Assembly (NCBI RefSeq): GCF_002335805.1
Contig: NZ_NISU01000001.1
Span: 1,186,079-1,250,078, forward strand
Direction: 5' to 3'
Source: Bacillus sp. FJAT-45350
GTDB lineage: Bacteria > Bacillota > Bacilli > Bacillales > NISU01
DNA length: 64,000 bases
The notes below the pieces were generated by a model. That model was given only the letters and a program-made list of their open reading frames with translations. It was not told the origin of the DNA and ran no database searches. Position 1 is the stretch's first letter; each line of letters starts with the position of its first letter. Positions 16,137 to 25,691 of this stretch are shown here, in pieces. Made by a program: the position numbers and the translations under genes.

Positions 16137-16850
16137 TTGTTCACCAGTTCAAAAAAGTGGCTTGGTAAAACGATTAAGAATTATACGATCCTACAAAAAT
16201 TGGGGGAAGGACGATATGGCGTGACGTACCTTGCTACTACACCTCAAGATGAGATCGTTGTCATTAAACGGTTTAAACCGTTGATGTTTAAATTAAACAA
16301 GAAAAAGAATGCTTATGAAGCGGTACTCCTTTCACAAATCGACCACAGCGGAATTCCGAAAATGTTAGGTGTTATTAACGTGAAAGGTTTTTATGGATTT
16401 GTCCTTGAATATATACCAGGCACAACTATAGAAAAAGTCATTTTCCAACAAAACTATCAGTTTACAAACAGTGAAATTTTTCATATTGGAATCCAGCTTA
16501 TCCAAATTATTAAATATTTACATCACTTAGGTATAGTCCATCGTGATATTCGAATTCCTAATGTCCTTCTAAATAATAATAAAGTTTCATTAATTGACTT
16601 TGGACTTGCACGCTGGATAGACAATGAGGAATATACGTTTGAACAAGATTTTTCTTATCTCGGAGACTTCTTACTATACCTTCACTATTCTTCGTTTCAT
16701 AAAAACGAAAAATATAACCGACCTTGGTATGAAGAACTCGACCTATCCGACCCCCAAATACAATGTTACAAAAAATTACTACGACTCGCCCCGCCATACA
16801 CCACCATAAACCAAGTGGAGAAAGATTTTCTTAAAGTATGGGGGCGGTGA
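16137..16850 (+). CDS. Serine/threonine protein kinase (YbdM-like)
   Basis: A compact 237-residue Hanks-type kinase. GEGRYGVTY (23-31) is the glycine loop, K44 the ATP lysine, E61 or nearby the alpha-C glutamate, HRDIRIPN (135-142) the catalytic loop with Arg in place of the usual Lys, and DFG is 154-156. No transmembrane or PASTA region follows, and the C-lobe is short, as in B. subtilis YbdM. Start is TTG 16137, 7 bases after GAGGTAA; an ATG at 16130 is out of frame and soon stops. It forms a unit with the zinc-ribbon gene. Confidence 0.85.
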   Translation: MFTSSKKWLGKTIKNYTILQKLGEGRYGVTYLATTPQDEIVVIKRFKPLMFKLNKKKNAYEAVLLSQIDHSGIPKMLGVINVKGFYGFVLEYIPGTTIEKVIFQQNYQFTNSEIFHIGIQLIQIIKYLHHLGIVHRDIRIPNVLLNNNKVSLIDFGLARWIDNEEYTFEQDFSYLGDFLLYLHYSSFHKNEKYNRPWYEELDLSDPQIQCYKKLLRLAPPYTTINQVEKDFLKVWGR

Positions 16851-16981
16851 ATTTATTGAAATAGTTTTATATTTAAGTTGAAACCTTATAACAGATTAAG
16901 TTTACGAGAGGAAAAAAGTGAGTTCACACTACTCCAAACAAGACTACAAGCTATTTTTATTGTTAATCTATTGTCATGTAC

Positions 16982-17176
16982 TTATTTATTTACATTTAAT
17001 TGTTCTAGGTAATTAGTAAAGCAATATTCAACAAGAAGCTTGCTTTCACTTTCAATATCATCAATGAACTTTTGTAGTTGATATTCAATAAAGAATTTTT
17101 TTGATTCGTCTGTTGTTGGGATATTTATAATAGAATACTTAACTCCACTTCTATGATATAAATCAAGTTTTTTCAT
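16982..17176 (-). CDS. Small hypothetical protein (64 aa)
   Basis: A 64-residue acidic product without signal peptide or known motif. It starts at ATG 17176 with TAGGTGA 5 bases upstream. It is convergent with the kinase unit. Family unknown; called real on ribosome site and lack of any competing frame. Confidence 0.45.
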   Translation of the reverse strand: MKKLDLYHRSGVKYSIINIPTTDESKKFFIEYQLQKFIDDIESESKLLVEYCFTNYLEQLNVNK

Positions 17177-17378
17177 GGGTTCACCTACTTTAGGAATTTG
17201 CTCTTATTTTATTTGAACAGCTTGAGAATGGGTAGTGACTTTGGGTCATGTTTATTTCTAATAAATGTATCTTTATAATATCTATACGAAAATTCAGATA
17301 GTTTTAAGGGGGTATTTAATTTAAAGAAGGCCCCGACAACATTTCAGAAATTTTGTGCGCATAGCAAGTTTAAAAATA

Positions 17379-17416
17379 AAAAAGTCGTTTCCTGTATTTT
17401 AAGGAATCGACTTTTT
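17379..17416. terminator. Bidirectional hairpin terminator
   Basis: AAAAAGTCG...TTCCT pairs with AGGAA..CGACTTTTT, with T runs on both strands. It lies between a 64-aa gene and a degraded lipoprotein gene. Confidence 0.6.
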
Positions 17417-17469
17417 GTTTGCTTTATTTTAAGTAGCTACCTTGTAGGGAAAAGACTATTATTCTTTTT

Positions 17470-17606
17470 GACATTTTATTAGTTTTTAGTGCGTGTGATT
17501 CAACGAGTGAACTATTACCTGAAGGAAGTCTAATGACTTTGTATTTTCTTTGAAATATGGGGTGACAGCAGTAACAGGTGCAATCGTCAGTTATGAGTTA
17601 TTTTAA
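17470..17606 (+). pseudogene. Degraded small lipoprotein gene
   Basis: One frame reads DILLVFSACDSTSELLPEGS, a lipobox and start of a mature lipoprotein, then stops. A shifted frame continues KYGVTAVTGAIVSYELF before a TAA at 17604. No start codon or ribosome site is evident at the 5' end. I read this as a remnant of a small lipoprotein gene with a frameshift; it could be chance. Confidence 0.3.
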
Positions 17607-17613
17607 AAAGCAT

Positions 17614-17640
17614 AAAGTACGCTAAACCTCTAGCGTCTTT
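17614..17640 (-). terminator. Terminator of the amine oxidase gene
   Basis: AAAGACGCTA and TAGCGTACTTT (minus strand) pair around a short loop and are followed by ATGCTTTTT, 49 bases past the stop codon. Confidence 0.55.
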
Positions 17641-17688
17641 ATGCCTTATTTCAATTCGTTAGTTCTATCTATGAAATTCACCTAAGAT

Positions 17689-19173
17689 TTAGGATCCAAA
17701 GTAAGTTCTAGGTAAATCATTGACTTCATCTGCAACTCGAATACCAGATTCAATTGCTCCTTGGATCCAGGCATGAGCCGTTGAGGCATGTTCGCCAGCA
17801 AAATGAACTCTTCCCTCGGGTGTAGCTATATGTGGGAATAATTCTTTTATCTGTTCTGGTCTTAACAATGTAAAAGCTCCAGCAGAATATGGATATCTGA
17901 TCCAACTATGACTTACTCCTCCTTGAAACTCACGATACACCTGATCACCATGTATTCTAGCTAAGCCTCTTAATACATATTGAAAGCGCTCCTCATCGTC
18001 TAAACTATCCCATGGAATAGCATCATCATCCCATGTATAACTTCCCACTATGACACCTGGTCCACCTGTGCCAAGGTCATGACTTGGGTACTGTACATAT
18101 TTAATAGGCAGATCAGTTATTGATTGACCACCATAGAGCCCTTGCTTTTCCCAGAACCTGTTTTTAAACTGTATTCCAGTCTTCGTAGAGCCAGCATAAT
18201 TCATTTCTCGAATTGCTTTCCATTTGTTTTCAGAAAAAGAATTGCGTGGTTCAATATCTATAAATTGGAGTACCGTAAAAGGAACGGTCACAATCACAAG
18301 ATCACCAGTGATTTCAACTGGCTCTAAAATCTGGTGGATGGCACGGACCGTTACTTGATTGTCATGCTGTGTAATGCTCCTCACTCGAAGACCATATTGA
18401 ATATCATCTTTCAATTGATCTGTAAACGCGTTTGGAAGGTGGTCGTTTCCACCTGTAATTTCATAAAAGGTAATATCAGGTGTAAATAGGACTAACAGTT
18501 CACGTAATATTTCCAAAAAAGAAAGTTCCATCAATCCTTCCAAAGTAAGAATGACTTTAATCTTTTCAATAGCCCCAGTAGATAGTGTACGTCCAAATGG
18601 ATTATACCTTAAATAAGTATCCATGGAGTATCTATCCAATTCTTGTATCGCCCAAGACCAACCTCTTATTGGGTCTCGCTCAACGATATCTGTCACTGGC
18701 TGTATCGCCCACTGTAACAATTCTCCAGCAGTTTTACCTCTTTCGTGTGGATAAACAGGGAATCGCAAAATGTCAGGGTTTTGTTCATACATTCTTAAAC
18801 GGACTCTTTTTTCTTTTACATAGATAAAGTCATTAGGGGTCGAATTAATAAATTCATTAACCGGAAGTTGAAATTTTTTTATATACTCTAACGTCAATAA
18901 ATGAGTGTGAGGAATACGCATGGCCCCAGCTTCAAGATATTGCCCATCCCTAAAATCTCTTCTTATTGTAAAGATCCTTCCTCCAACCCTATTTGTAGCT
19001 TCAAAGATTGTTACATTATGTCCAGCTTCTTTAAGCAATGATGCAGAGACAAGTCCTGCCATACCTGCCCCAATAATTATAATCTTTTTTGGGATTTTAG
19101 TTTCTATTAGTCCATTACGAATGATTGAAATCATTTGTTCCATAGGCAACTCAGGGATAGCGTAATTTATCAT
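17689..19173 (-). CDS. FAD-dependent amine oxidase (YobN-like L-amino-acid oxidase family)
   Basis: A 494-residue flavoprotein of the amine oxidase family. The FAD dinucleotide motif is IIIIGAGMAGLVSASLL (about residues 31-47), followed by the GG motif ATNRVGGRIFT. The C-terminal FAD segment is GRVHFAGEHASTAHAWIQG. The best resemblance I recognise is B. subtilis YobN and related L-amino-acid oxidases. A GGAGGAAAG site precedes the ATG. No signal peptide is seen. Substrate is not determinable. Confidence 0.87.
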   Translation of the reverse strand: MINYAIPELPMEQMISIIRNGLIETKIPKKIIIIGAGMAGLVSASLLKEAGHNVTIFEATNRVGGRIFTIRRDFRDGQYLEAGAMRIPHTHLLTLEYIKKFQLPVNEFINSTPNDFIYVKEKRVRLRMYEQNPDILRFPVYPHERGKTAGELLQWAIQPVTDIVERDPIRGWSWAIQELDRYSMDTYLRYNPFGRTLSTGAIEKIKVILTLEGLMELSFLEILRELLVLFTPDITFYEITGGNDHLPNAFTDQLKDDIQYGLRVRSITQHDNQVTVRAIHQILEPVEITGDLVIVTVPFTVLQFIDIEPRNSFSENKWKAIREMNYAGSTKTGIQFKNRFWEKQGLYGGQSITDLPIKYVQYPSHDLGTGGPGVIVGSYTWDDDAIPWDSLDDEERFQYVLRGLARIHGDQVYREFQGGVSHSWIRYPYSAGAFTLLRPEQIKELFPHIATPEGRVHFAGEHASTAHAWIQGAIESGIRVADEVNDLPRTYFGS

Positions 19174-19453
19174 TTAACTTTCCTCCATTGATAGACTGGA
19201 ATACAAGAAAATAGTACTAATTCCATCTTATTCAGATAGGAGTTAGTACTATGATAGAAAGCTAATGTTCAAGCTCAATCTAAATTGGGTCAGCACGCAT
19301 GATAACTTAGGATGTTCAATGAAATGGTAGAACCTTTTTATTCTTGAACTTACGATGCAATAGTTTATTAACCTATCTCTACTGTTAACGTGCTAACTAA
19401 TGAGGCTAATGTGTTAATATTAAAATAAGTTTCAATCAGGGAGTGTTTGTTCT

Positions 19454-19804
19454 ATGCGTTGTTTTTGTGAGCATAAGGGAAGTAATAATTTAAAGGTTGA
19501 GGGTGATGTTGGAGCAGACCCCTTGTGGTGTAATAAATGTGGATGCAACTTTGATTTAGAAGAAGTTCCCGTGTCAGCTGATTTAAAAGATCAGCTTATA
19601 AGATGGGCCATGATGTATGGTGAGTGGATTGACTGGAGTATAGATAGATTACTTCCCAACGGTGTTGAATTGGAAGATAAACATAATGAAATAGGCCACC
19701 AACTTACAGAAGAAATTAGAAAGGAACTAAGTATTAAATACAAAGTAAGATTTTCTCCTTCCACGTCAGCTAGGAGTTATTCTAATGCGGGTTTAACATT
19801 TTGA
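19454..19804 (+). CDS. Hypothetical protein with N-terminal Cys motif
   Basis: A 116-residue protein starting at ATG 19454 after GGGAGTG. The N-terminus has C3, C5 and CNKCGC, a pattern that could bind zinc. A middle segment (RWAMMYGEWIDWSIDRLLP) and a basic tail follow. I recall similar uncharacterised Bacillus proteins but cannot name a family. It ends 35 bases before the SDR start. Confidence 0.6.
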   Translation: MRCFCEHKGSNNLKVEGDVGADPLWCNKCGCNFDLEEVPVSADLKDQLIRWAMMYGEWIDWSIDRLLPNGVELEDKHNEIGHQLTEEIRKELSIKYKVRFSPSTSARSYSNAGLTF

Positions 19805-19839
19805 TTTCTTCAACTATTAAGACCGAGAGGGGAGAGGAA

Positions 19840-20787
19840 ATGGGAGAAGAAAGGATTGTTATTATTACTGGTGCAAATTCTGGAATTGGAAAAGCTGCTG
19901 CTCATCTATTTGCAAGGGAGGGTTATACAGTCATTATGGCTTGCCGCAACCTTGAAAAAAGCCAACTCGTGCAACAAGAAATTAAGGAGTTATCTAACAA
20001 CAATAGAATTGACCTGATCAAGCTGGATGTGGGCTCCTTTGAATCAATCCATCAATTCTGTTCTATATTCAAGAAAAAATATGAACGAGTAGATATACTG
20101 ATTCATAATGCTGCCTATTTTAATCATGGTTCCAAATTCCGTCTTAGTCCTGACAATATCGAACTTACTTTCGCTACGAATGTGTTTGGACCGTACTTAA
20201 TGACTGAGTTATTGTTAGGTCACCTAAAAAAATCTCAGGATGCAAGAATACTACATGCTTCAAGTAACATAATAAAGCATTTTTTTGACCCAAAACGAAA
20301 AATTAACTTTCATCAGCTTATAGGGGAAATGGAAGATACGAAAAGGTTCAGCGTTTATGATATGTACTGTCAGTCCAAAATGGGCCTTATATTGCTTACT
20401 TTTAAACTAGCAAAAGTATATGAGAAATACGGAATTAAGGTCAACGCATTACAAATAAACGGTGCAAAAATGTCTAAGGACACACTTCAAAAGCTAACAC
20501 CAGGATGGAGATCTATAGCAAGGGTTCAAAACCTTTACTTTCCCCCGGCAGAAAAAATGGCAGAAATATATTTTCATATGTGTACATCAGAAGATTTTAA
20601 GACAATTACAGGGAAGCTCATTAATGATAAGAAAGAAATCATGAAAAGAGGAGAAGAAAATCCTAATCTAGGTATGCAAATAAAACAACTGATAAGGTCT
20701 AACTATTACCCTATCTATGCCGAACAACAGGAGAATCAAGATAAAATGTGGAGTTTATGCCAAGAAGTTACGAAAAAAGTAGACTAG
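19840..20787 (+). CDS. Short-chain dehydrogenase/reductase
   Basis: A 315-residue SDR. TGANSGIGKAAA is the NAD(P) motif, HNAAYF the NAG-like motif, and S in HASSNI with YDMYCQSKMG (Y-x-x-x-K) gives the catalytic residues. R34 in ACRN suggests NADP preference. The ATG at 19840 follows GAGGGGAGAGG; an upstream TTG overlapping the previous stop lacks a site. The arrangement resembles retinol dehydrogenase-like SDRs. Substrate unknown. Confidence 0.85.
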   Translation: MGEERIVIITGANSGIGKAAAHLFAREGYTVIMACRNLEKSQLVQQEIKELSNNNRIDLIKLDVGSFESIHQFCSIFKKKYERVDILIHNAAYFNHGSKFRLSPDNIELTFATNVFGPYLMTELLLGHLKKSQDARILHASSNIIKHFFDPKRKINFHQLIGEMEDTKRFSVYDMYCQSKMGLILLTFKLAKVYEKYGIKVNALQINGAKMSKDTLQKLTPGWRSIARVQNLYFPPAEKMAEIYFHMCTSEDFKTITGKLINDKKEIMKRGEENPNLGMQIKQLIRSNYYPIYAEQQENQDKMWSLCQEVTKKVD

Positions 20788-21104
20788 TAAATTTTTTGAT
20801 AACTAATCAATGGTATGTAGATTGATATAAGAGAAGAGCTAATGATATACAAAAAGCGTCTAGGTGTAATGTTGATAGGCTAAATTGATTGGAAGACATA
20901 TCATGAAAGAACCGTTTCCTGCACTCAAGAAGATTCTATTAATAAGGTGAATCTAATATGTTATAAAGAAAAATACTTCTTTCTACATTATTCTTACTAC
21001 ATAAAATGTTTGCCATTCAGTAGAAAAGGGTAGTACGTAGAACAGTTAAAAATCTAAAAATACGTCCGTTAATCTAGTTAATTATATTAAAAAGGAGAAA
21101 TAGA
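20788..21104. other. Noncoding gap
   Basis: No gene, terminator or RNA element could be supported here. Confidence 0.4.
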
Positions 21105-21836
21105 ATGGCAGAGAAGATAAAGACACTTTTAATGAAAGAAGATATGACAAATCCTAATGTAGTTCCTGAATGGGTCATAAAAGAATATCAGACCTTTCAT
21201 GAAACAGTGACTAAGAAGAGCTTTCCTTGTTATTTTGGTATGAGTGCAGAGCTTAAGGGAGAATTACGTTATGCATATATCACAAAGGATGATTGGTCAA
21301 ACCTTCTCAAAGCTGTCGAGGAATTTTTAGAGCTATTTAAAGAACCTCCTTACATACGACATGGTCTCTTTGTATTTGTTGAACCAGAAAAAAAAGAAGG
21401 TGATATTGAATTCTACCGTAAGAATTTCTGGGATATTCTACAATACTTACACGAAAATGATTCAAAGGAATGGCCAGGGGACAAACCTAAGGATCCAGAA
21501 CATTATTTATGGGACTATCATTTTGCTGGTGAACCAATCTTTATATTTGGAAATGCTCCTGCTTATAAACAGCGAAAAACACGTGACCTTGGAAATAGTT
21601 TAGTATTAGGGTTTCAACCAAGGAAAATCTTTGAAGGGCTTGAAGGAACCGAGGAAGGTGGGAGTATGTCTCGAGAAAAGGTAAGAGAACGAGTTGAAAA
21701 GTGGGATAAACTACCGAAGCATCCTGATATCTCGCATTTTGGCGATCCCGAACATAACGAATGGAAGCAATTCTTCATTGGGGATGATATAGAACCTATA
21801 AAAGGTAAGTGCCCTTTTAGTCATAAAGGTAGTTAA
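21105..21836 (+). CDS. YqcI/YcgG-family protein
   Basis: A 243-residue member of the YqcI/YcgG family (PF08892). Diagnostic parts are KKSFPCYFGMSAELKGELRY near residue 40 and the C-terminal KGKCPFSHK. Some members are heme-dependent N-hydroxylases (the GntA type); the conserved cysteines could serve heme binding, but that is inference for this protein. AAAGGAG precedes the ATG. It is monocistronic. Confidence 0.82.
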   Translation: MAEKIKTLLMKEDMTNPNVVPEWVIKEYQTFHETVTKKSFPCYFGMSAELKGELRYAYITKDDWSNLLKAVEEFLELFKEPPYIRHGLFVFVEPEKKEGDIEFYRKNFWDILQYLHENDSKEWPGDKPKDPEHYLWDYHFAGEPIFIFGNAPAYKQRKTRDLGNSLVLGFQPRKIFEGLEGTEEGGSMSREKVRERVEKWDKLPKHPDISHFGDPEHNEWKQFFIGDDIEPIKGKCPFSHKGS

Positions 21837-22159
21837 AGAAAATACGTCTATGGTTGATGTAGTTGAATAAGCGATTATTAATTATATGGATGAGATGGAG
21901 AAGTAAATAGCCAGTTAGTAAAATCTACAATAGGGTGTGTCCATGTGACACTCTCTATTCAGTCATGGTATATACAATCATAAATAATAAATTTCAATTT
22001 GTATTTGCTTATTTAAACTTTATCTGTTATTCTAAAGAAGAATTATTTTTGTTCAGTTTGTTAAGGAAAGAATAATTAAATTTTTCGCCTTTAATAGCTA
22101 CTTGAGCAACAATAGTAATAAATTGTGGATTATACATCCACACACAGGAGGAAACAAAC

Positions 22160-22360
22160 ATGCAAGAAGGTACAGTAAAATGGTTTAACGCAGAAAAAGG
22201 TTTCGGTTTCATCGAAGTTGACGGTGGAGAAGATGTATTCGTACATTTCTCAGCTATCCAAGGCGAAGGATTTAAATCTTTAGATGAAGGCCAAAAAGTT
22301 ACTTTTGAAGTAGAGCAAGGTCAACGCGGACCTCAAGCTACAAACGTTAACAAAGCCTAA
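22160..22360 (+). CDS. CspA-family cold-shock protein (copy 2)
   Basis: Encodes a 66-residue protein identical to that of the gene at 10282, with RNP1 KGFGFIEV and RNP2 VFVHFSAI. It keeps the AGGAGG site and the small hairpin before it. The two genes differ at only a few synonymous positions, so recent duplication or gene conversion is likely. Confidence 0.97.
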   Translation: MQEGTVKWFNAEKGFGFIEVDGGEDVFVHFSAIQGEGFKSLDEGQKVTFEVEQGQRGPQATNVNKA

Positions 22361-22368
22361 ATTTAAAA

Positions 22369-22398
22369 GAAAGGACTCTATCTTAGGGTCCTTTTTTT
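22369..22398 (+). terminator. Terminator of cold-shock copy 2
   Basis: AAAGGACTC pairs with GGGTCCTTT (one G-T pair), followed by a T run; homologous to the copy 1 terminator. Confidence 0.8.
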
Positions 22399-22536
22399 AT
22401 TTCCGCACGCACACAAAAAAGACCTCCTAAAAGATACCTCTCCGTTTAATCAACTTTTATCAAAATTGAAAGAAAAGAAATACCTTTAGTCAGCCTCGAA
22501 GAAATGGTTAGGAGTAAGAATTGATTAATTAATTTA

Positions 22537-23892
22537 TTATATAGGTCTGTCGATTTGACGTTGTCTTGTTGGCAAGATATAACCAATAATAGCACCTACT
22601 AAAGCTGGTAAAATCCATCCAAGACCAATGTGGTAAAGAGGTAAATAATTAATGTAGAACAATTTAACTGCTTCAAGTAATGGGACAGTCGCTCCAGGCA
22701 AACTATTCGCTAATGCACTGTAACCGTCTATAATACTAACGAAGAAGGTTAGGAACATCGACGCCGCATAAACACTTTGTTTTCTGGAAAATAATGGTGA
22801 GAAGAGTGCTGACAATATAAGAACAATAGCTAGTGGGTACAAGAGCATTAATACCGGCACCGCGAATTGAATAATATTATTTAAGCCGAAGTTTGCAATT
22901 GTGAATGATACAAAACATAGTATGAATACGAACCATTTATAGCTAACTTTTGGTAATAATTTATGGAAAAATTCACTGCATGCGGTAATAAGTCCGATAC
23001 TCGTTTTTAGACAAGCAAGTACAATAATAATTCCTAATAAAACGGCACCATATGAACCAAAATAGTGTTGAGAGACTGCTGAGAAGATCAGACCACCATT
23101 ATCAAATGTGCCGATTGCCGTTACGCTCGATGCGCCCATATACGTGATAAGACCGTAAATAAGCATCATTAGACCCATCGCGAAAATGCCTGATTTCAAC
23201 GTAGCTTTTGAAATGTCTTGCGTATCGGTAATACCTTGCCTCTTAATTGCATTGATGACAACTATACCGAAGGCGAGGGAAGCAAGAGCATCCATCGTGT
23301 TATAACCCTCTTTGAAGCCTGTCATAAATGCCAATTGAATGTATTCACCTGTTGGGTTACCAAATGTACCCATTGGCTTAATTACGGCAATTCCTATTAA
23401 AAAGAATAAAAATACTAAAAATGCTGGTGTTAAATATTTACCTATATAGTCCATAATTTTCGCGGGATTCAGTGAAAAATAATAGACAATTACAAAAAAT
23501 AGAAAGCTAAAGATTCCAAGCCATAAGCTAACTTGTTCTGGATTGATAAATGGTTCAAACCCAACAACAAATGGGACTGTTGCTGTACGTGGAATGGCGA
23601 AAAAGGGACCAATTGTTAAGTAAAGAGTCACTGCGAAAATGCCCCCAAATATTGGATGTACCCGACTAGCCAAATCACGAAGTCCATTACTTCCAGATAG
23701 CCCAATAGCTAAAATCCCTATAAATGGTAGCCCGATCGCCGTTACTAAGAAACCTATTAATGCTGGCCAGAAGTTCGTCCCAGATTGTTGTCCTAGCTGG
23801 ATAGGGAAAATTAAGTTGCCAGCACCGAAATACATTCCAAACAGCATTGTACCAATAATTGAATATGTTGAAAACGGTATTTTTTTTTGCAT
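22537..23892 (-). CDS. brnQ: Branched-chain amino acid transporter BrnQ (LIVCS family)
   Basis: A 451-residue polytopic membrane protein of the BrnQ family, which imports Leu/Ile/Val with a cation. MLFGMYFGAGNLIFPIQLGQ and FFAIPRTATVPFVVGFEP are signature segments, and about 12 hydrophobic helices are visible. I start at ATG 23892, 8 bases after GAGGAGCAC; the upstream in-frame extension of 26 residues has no site. It stands alone, convergent with the cold-shock unit. Confidence 0.93.
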   Translation of the reverse strand: MQKKIPFSTYSIIGTMLFGMYFGAGNLIFPIQLGQQSGTNFWPALIGFLVTAIGLPFIGILAIGLSGSNGLRDLASRVHPIFGGIFAVTLYLTIGPFFAIPRTATVPFVVGFEPFINPEQVSLWLGIFSFLFFVIVYYFSLNPAKIMDYIGKYLTPAFLVFLFFLIGIAVIKPMGTFGNPTGEYIQLAFMTGFKEGYNTMDALASLAFGIVVINAIKRQGITDTQDISKATLKSGIFAMGLMMLIYGLITYMGASSVTAIGTFDNGGLIFSAVSQHYFGSYGAVLLGIIIVLACLKTSIGLITACSEFFHKLLPKVSYKWFVFILCFVSFTIANFGLNNIIQFAVPVLMLLYPLAIVLILSALFSPLFSRKQSVYAASMFLTFFVSIIDGYSALANSLPGATVPLLEAVKLFYINYLPLYHIGLGWILPALVGAIIGYILPTRQRQIDRPI

Positions 23893-24401
23893 ACATATTG
23901 TGCTCCTCATGATGTAAGTAGTTTTCTCTTTCAAAAATATAATAATATCAATCTTTTTATAGAGACACAATACATTTTAATATCTTTTGTTTAGCCTCAC
24001 CTTTTCTAACTTTAGATTTGCACCCTTTTGATAGAATTAAAGATTGTTTATCGGGAAGAAAAGGATTAGTAATCGACGGTTATGTAATATAGATTGTCTA
24101 AGCACACATGGTCTAGCAGACAAATGAGCTCCTCTTTCTCAGCCTTTTGGAAAAGTGGTGCCAAACTTAGAGGAACAACGAATACCGATAAACTGTTGAA
24201 TTCGTGAAAGTACAAACAAGCCCTCTTAATTCTCTGATATCAAAAAAGAGTTAAGAAATTGTAGTATAGTAAGTATGAACTTATAACTAGAATGTGGGTA
24301 ACAGTGATATCAATGGTTACATGTTTTGATTTTTCGTTCACAATCCGTTGCCCTACGCAATAAAAAAACTAGAGAGTTATTTTTCCCTAGTAAGAAATAA
24401 T
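23893..24401. other. Noncoding gap upstream of brnQ
   Basis: The region should hold the brnQ promoter on the minus strand and the end of the gene at 24402. I found no T-box, CodY box or other element that I would defend. Confidence 0.35.
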
Positions 24402-24899
24402 TTAATTCGAATTGTTGCTTGTATGTGATGATTTCTTTTTATAAAACCTTTTAATAACCATAAGCATCACTCGTGATATTATTTTTACAATAAAGACAAG
24501 GTAGAGGGAGTATACCCATCTCCAATTTCTTTTGAATTTTAGTGCTTTAGTTTTCCTTTCAAGAATTATTTCATAAATTCCTTGTGGTATTGCAAATAGT
24601 AATAATTTCCCAAGAGTTCCCGAAGTCTTAGAGTTGTATGTAGACTGGCAGAACCAAACTGATAGGAAGGGACATACTAAGAAGTCGTAAACAACATTAA
24701 TTCTAAAAATTTTCGGTAAAAACCGTATAGGATATTTAACTTTTTTAAATTTAACTAAAGCCTTATCGAAAAAGTAATTAATGAGACAATTTCCTATATA
24801 AAGTGGAATCCAAATAGTTGAAGAAGGCTTTTTGAACAACGATGGGTAAGAAACTATACCAAAGATGATTCCAAATAAAAGTATTAATCGTTCAATCAT
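24402..24899 (-). CDS. CBO0543-like multi-pass membrane protein
   Basis: A 165-residue protein with about four hydrophobic helices and the segment RFLPKIFRINVVYDFLVCPF, typical of the CBO0543 family of uncharacterised Firmicute membrane proteins. I start at ATG 24899 (MIERLILLFG) behind AAGGAG; the longer TTG form begins inside that site. It is divergent from the MarR-type gene at 25156. Confidence 0.65.
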   Translation of the reverse strand: MIERLILLFGIIFGIVSYPSLFKKPSSTIWIPLYIGNCLINYFFDKALVKFKKVKYPIRFLPKIFRINVVYDFLVCPFLSVWFCQSTYNSKTSGTLGKLLLFAIPQGIYEIILERKTKALKFKRNWRWVYSLYLVFIVKIISRVMLMVIKRFYKKKSSHTSNNSN

Positions 24900-25155
24900 A
24901 ATAGATACACTCCTTATCAAAATTTAGAGTGTCCATAATTTATTAATTTATAATCATTCAACTTAGAAAAAGTTACTGCACCAGACAACGATACTGGTAA
25001 CGGATCATTATTATGAAAGAAGATTACATTCAAAGTGATCGTCTCTTCTTATTTGACTGAGTAAGAAAAAAAGTCCCTTTTTGAATATGTAGTAAATCTT
25101 TGAAGAGAATATAAGTTGTACATGCAATTGTAAATACAATTAAGGGTGATAAAAT

Positions 25156-25647
25156 TTGAATTTACTACTTAAACAACAAACGCTTTTAATGGTTAGAGCA
25201 TTGTATTTTTGTATGGAAAATAAGTGGGCTGAGCTAGGAAAGGAATTTAATATTTCGCCTGCTCAACAGCATATTTTATTCCTCCTTTCGACTAATAACA
25301 ATAAGTTAACTCCAAAAAGAATAGGTGAATTGGGTTGTTGGCATGCTTCGACTGTTACAAGATTACTCAAACGTCTTGAAAAAAGTGGACTAATTGATGT
25401 AAATGTAAACAAAACTCAATCAAGGTTTAAAATTGTATCCATGACTAATGAAGGGAAGGTACTACTTGATCAATTGCTTGATGCAGTTAAATATATGGAG
25501 GAATTTCCATTAGATATGCACCGTTTATCAGAAAAAGAAATTTTACGCTTTTTAGAATACGGTAATAGTATTTTAGATGTTCATAAGGGAGAGGAATTTA
25601 GAAAAAATGTTATTAGTAAACATGTAGACGGCTATGATTATGCATAA
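25156..25647 (+). CDS. MarR-family (ScoC/Hpr-like) transcriptional regulator
   Basis: A 163-residue winged-helix regulator. The helix-turn-helix lies in KRIGELGCWHASTVTRLLKRLEKSGLI, with the wing in VNKTQSRFKIVSMT. The NISPAQQHILFLLS segment and placement of the helices resemble ScoC (Hpr) of Bacillus more than typical MarR. TTG start at 25156 follows AAGGGTGAT. It likely controls its neighbours, the membrane proteins at 24402 and 25692; that is inferred from position. Confidence 0.8.
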   Translation: MNLLLKQQTLLMVRALYFCMENKWAELGKEFNISPAQQHILFLLSTNNNKLTPKRIGELGCWHASTVTRLLKRLEKSGLIDVNVNKTQSRFKIVSMTNEGKVLLDQLLDAVKYMEEFPLDMHRLSEKEILRFLEYGNSILDVHKGEEFRKNVISKHVDGYDYA

Positions 25648-25691
25648 TTTTTAAGCTCTATTAAAAAGTATTTAAAGAGGGGTTAATTTCT

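Larger units (their letters stand above)
22005..22506 (+). repeat. Duplicated cold-shock unit, copy 2
   Basis: Second copy of the unit at 10131-10626, including promoter (TTGCTT 22005-22010, 17 bases, TATTCT 22028-22033), leader, gene, terminator and downstream tail. Differences are mostly in the last leader bases and the terminator stem. The two lie about 11.9 kb apart in the same orientation. Confidence 0.85.

Noticed and set aside
16558-16809. Extra frames on both strands in the 3' part of the kinase gene
   Set aside because: The kinase frame continues through this part with family-like sequence; the others have no start signals.
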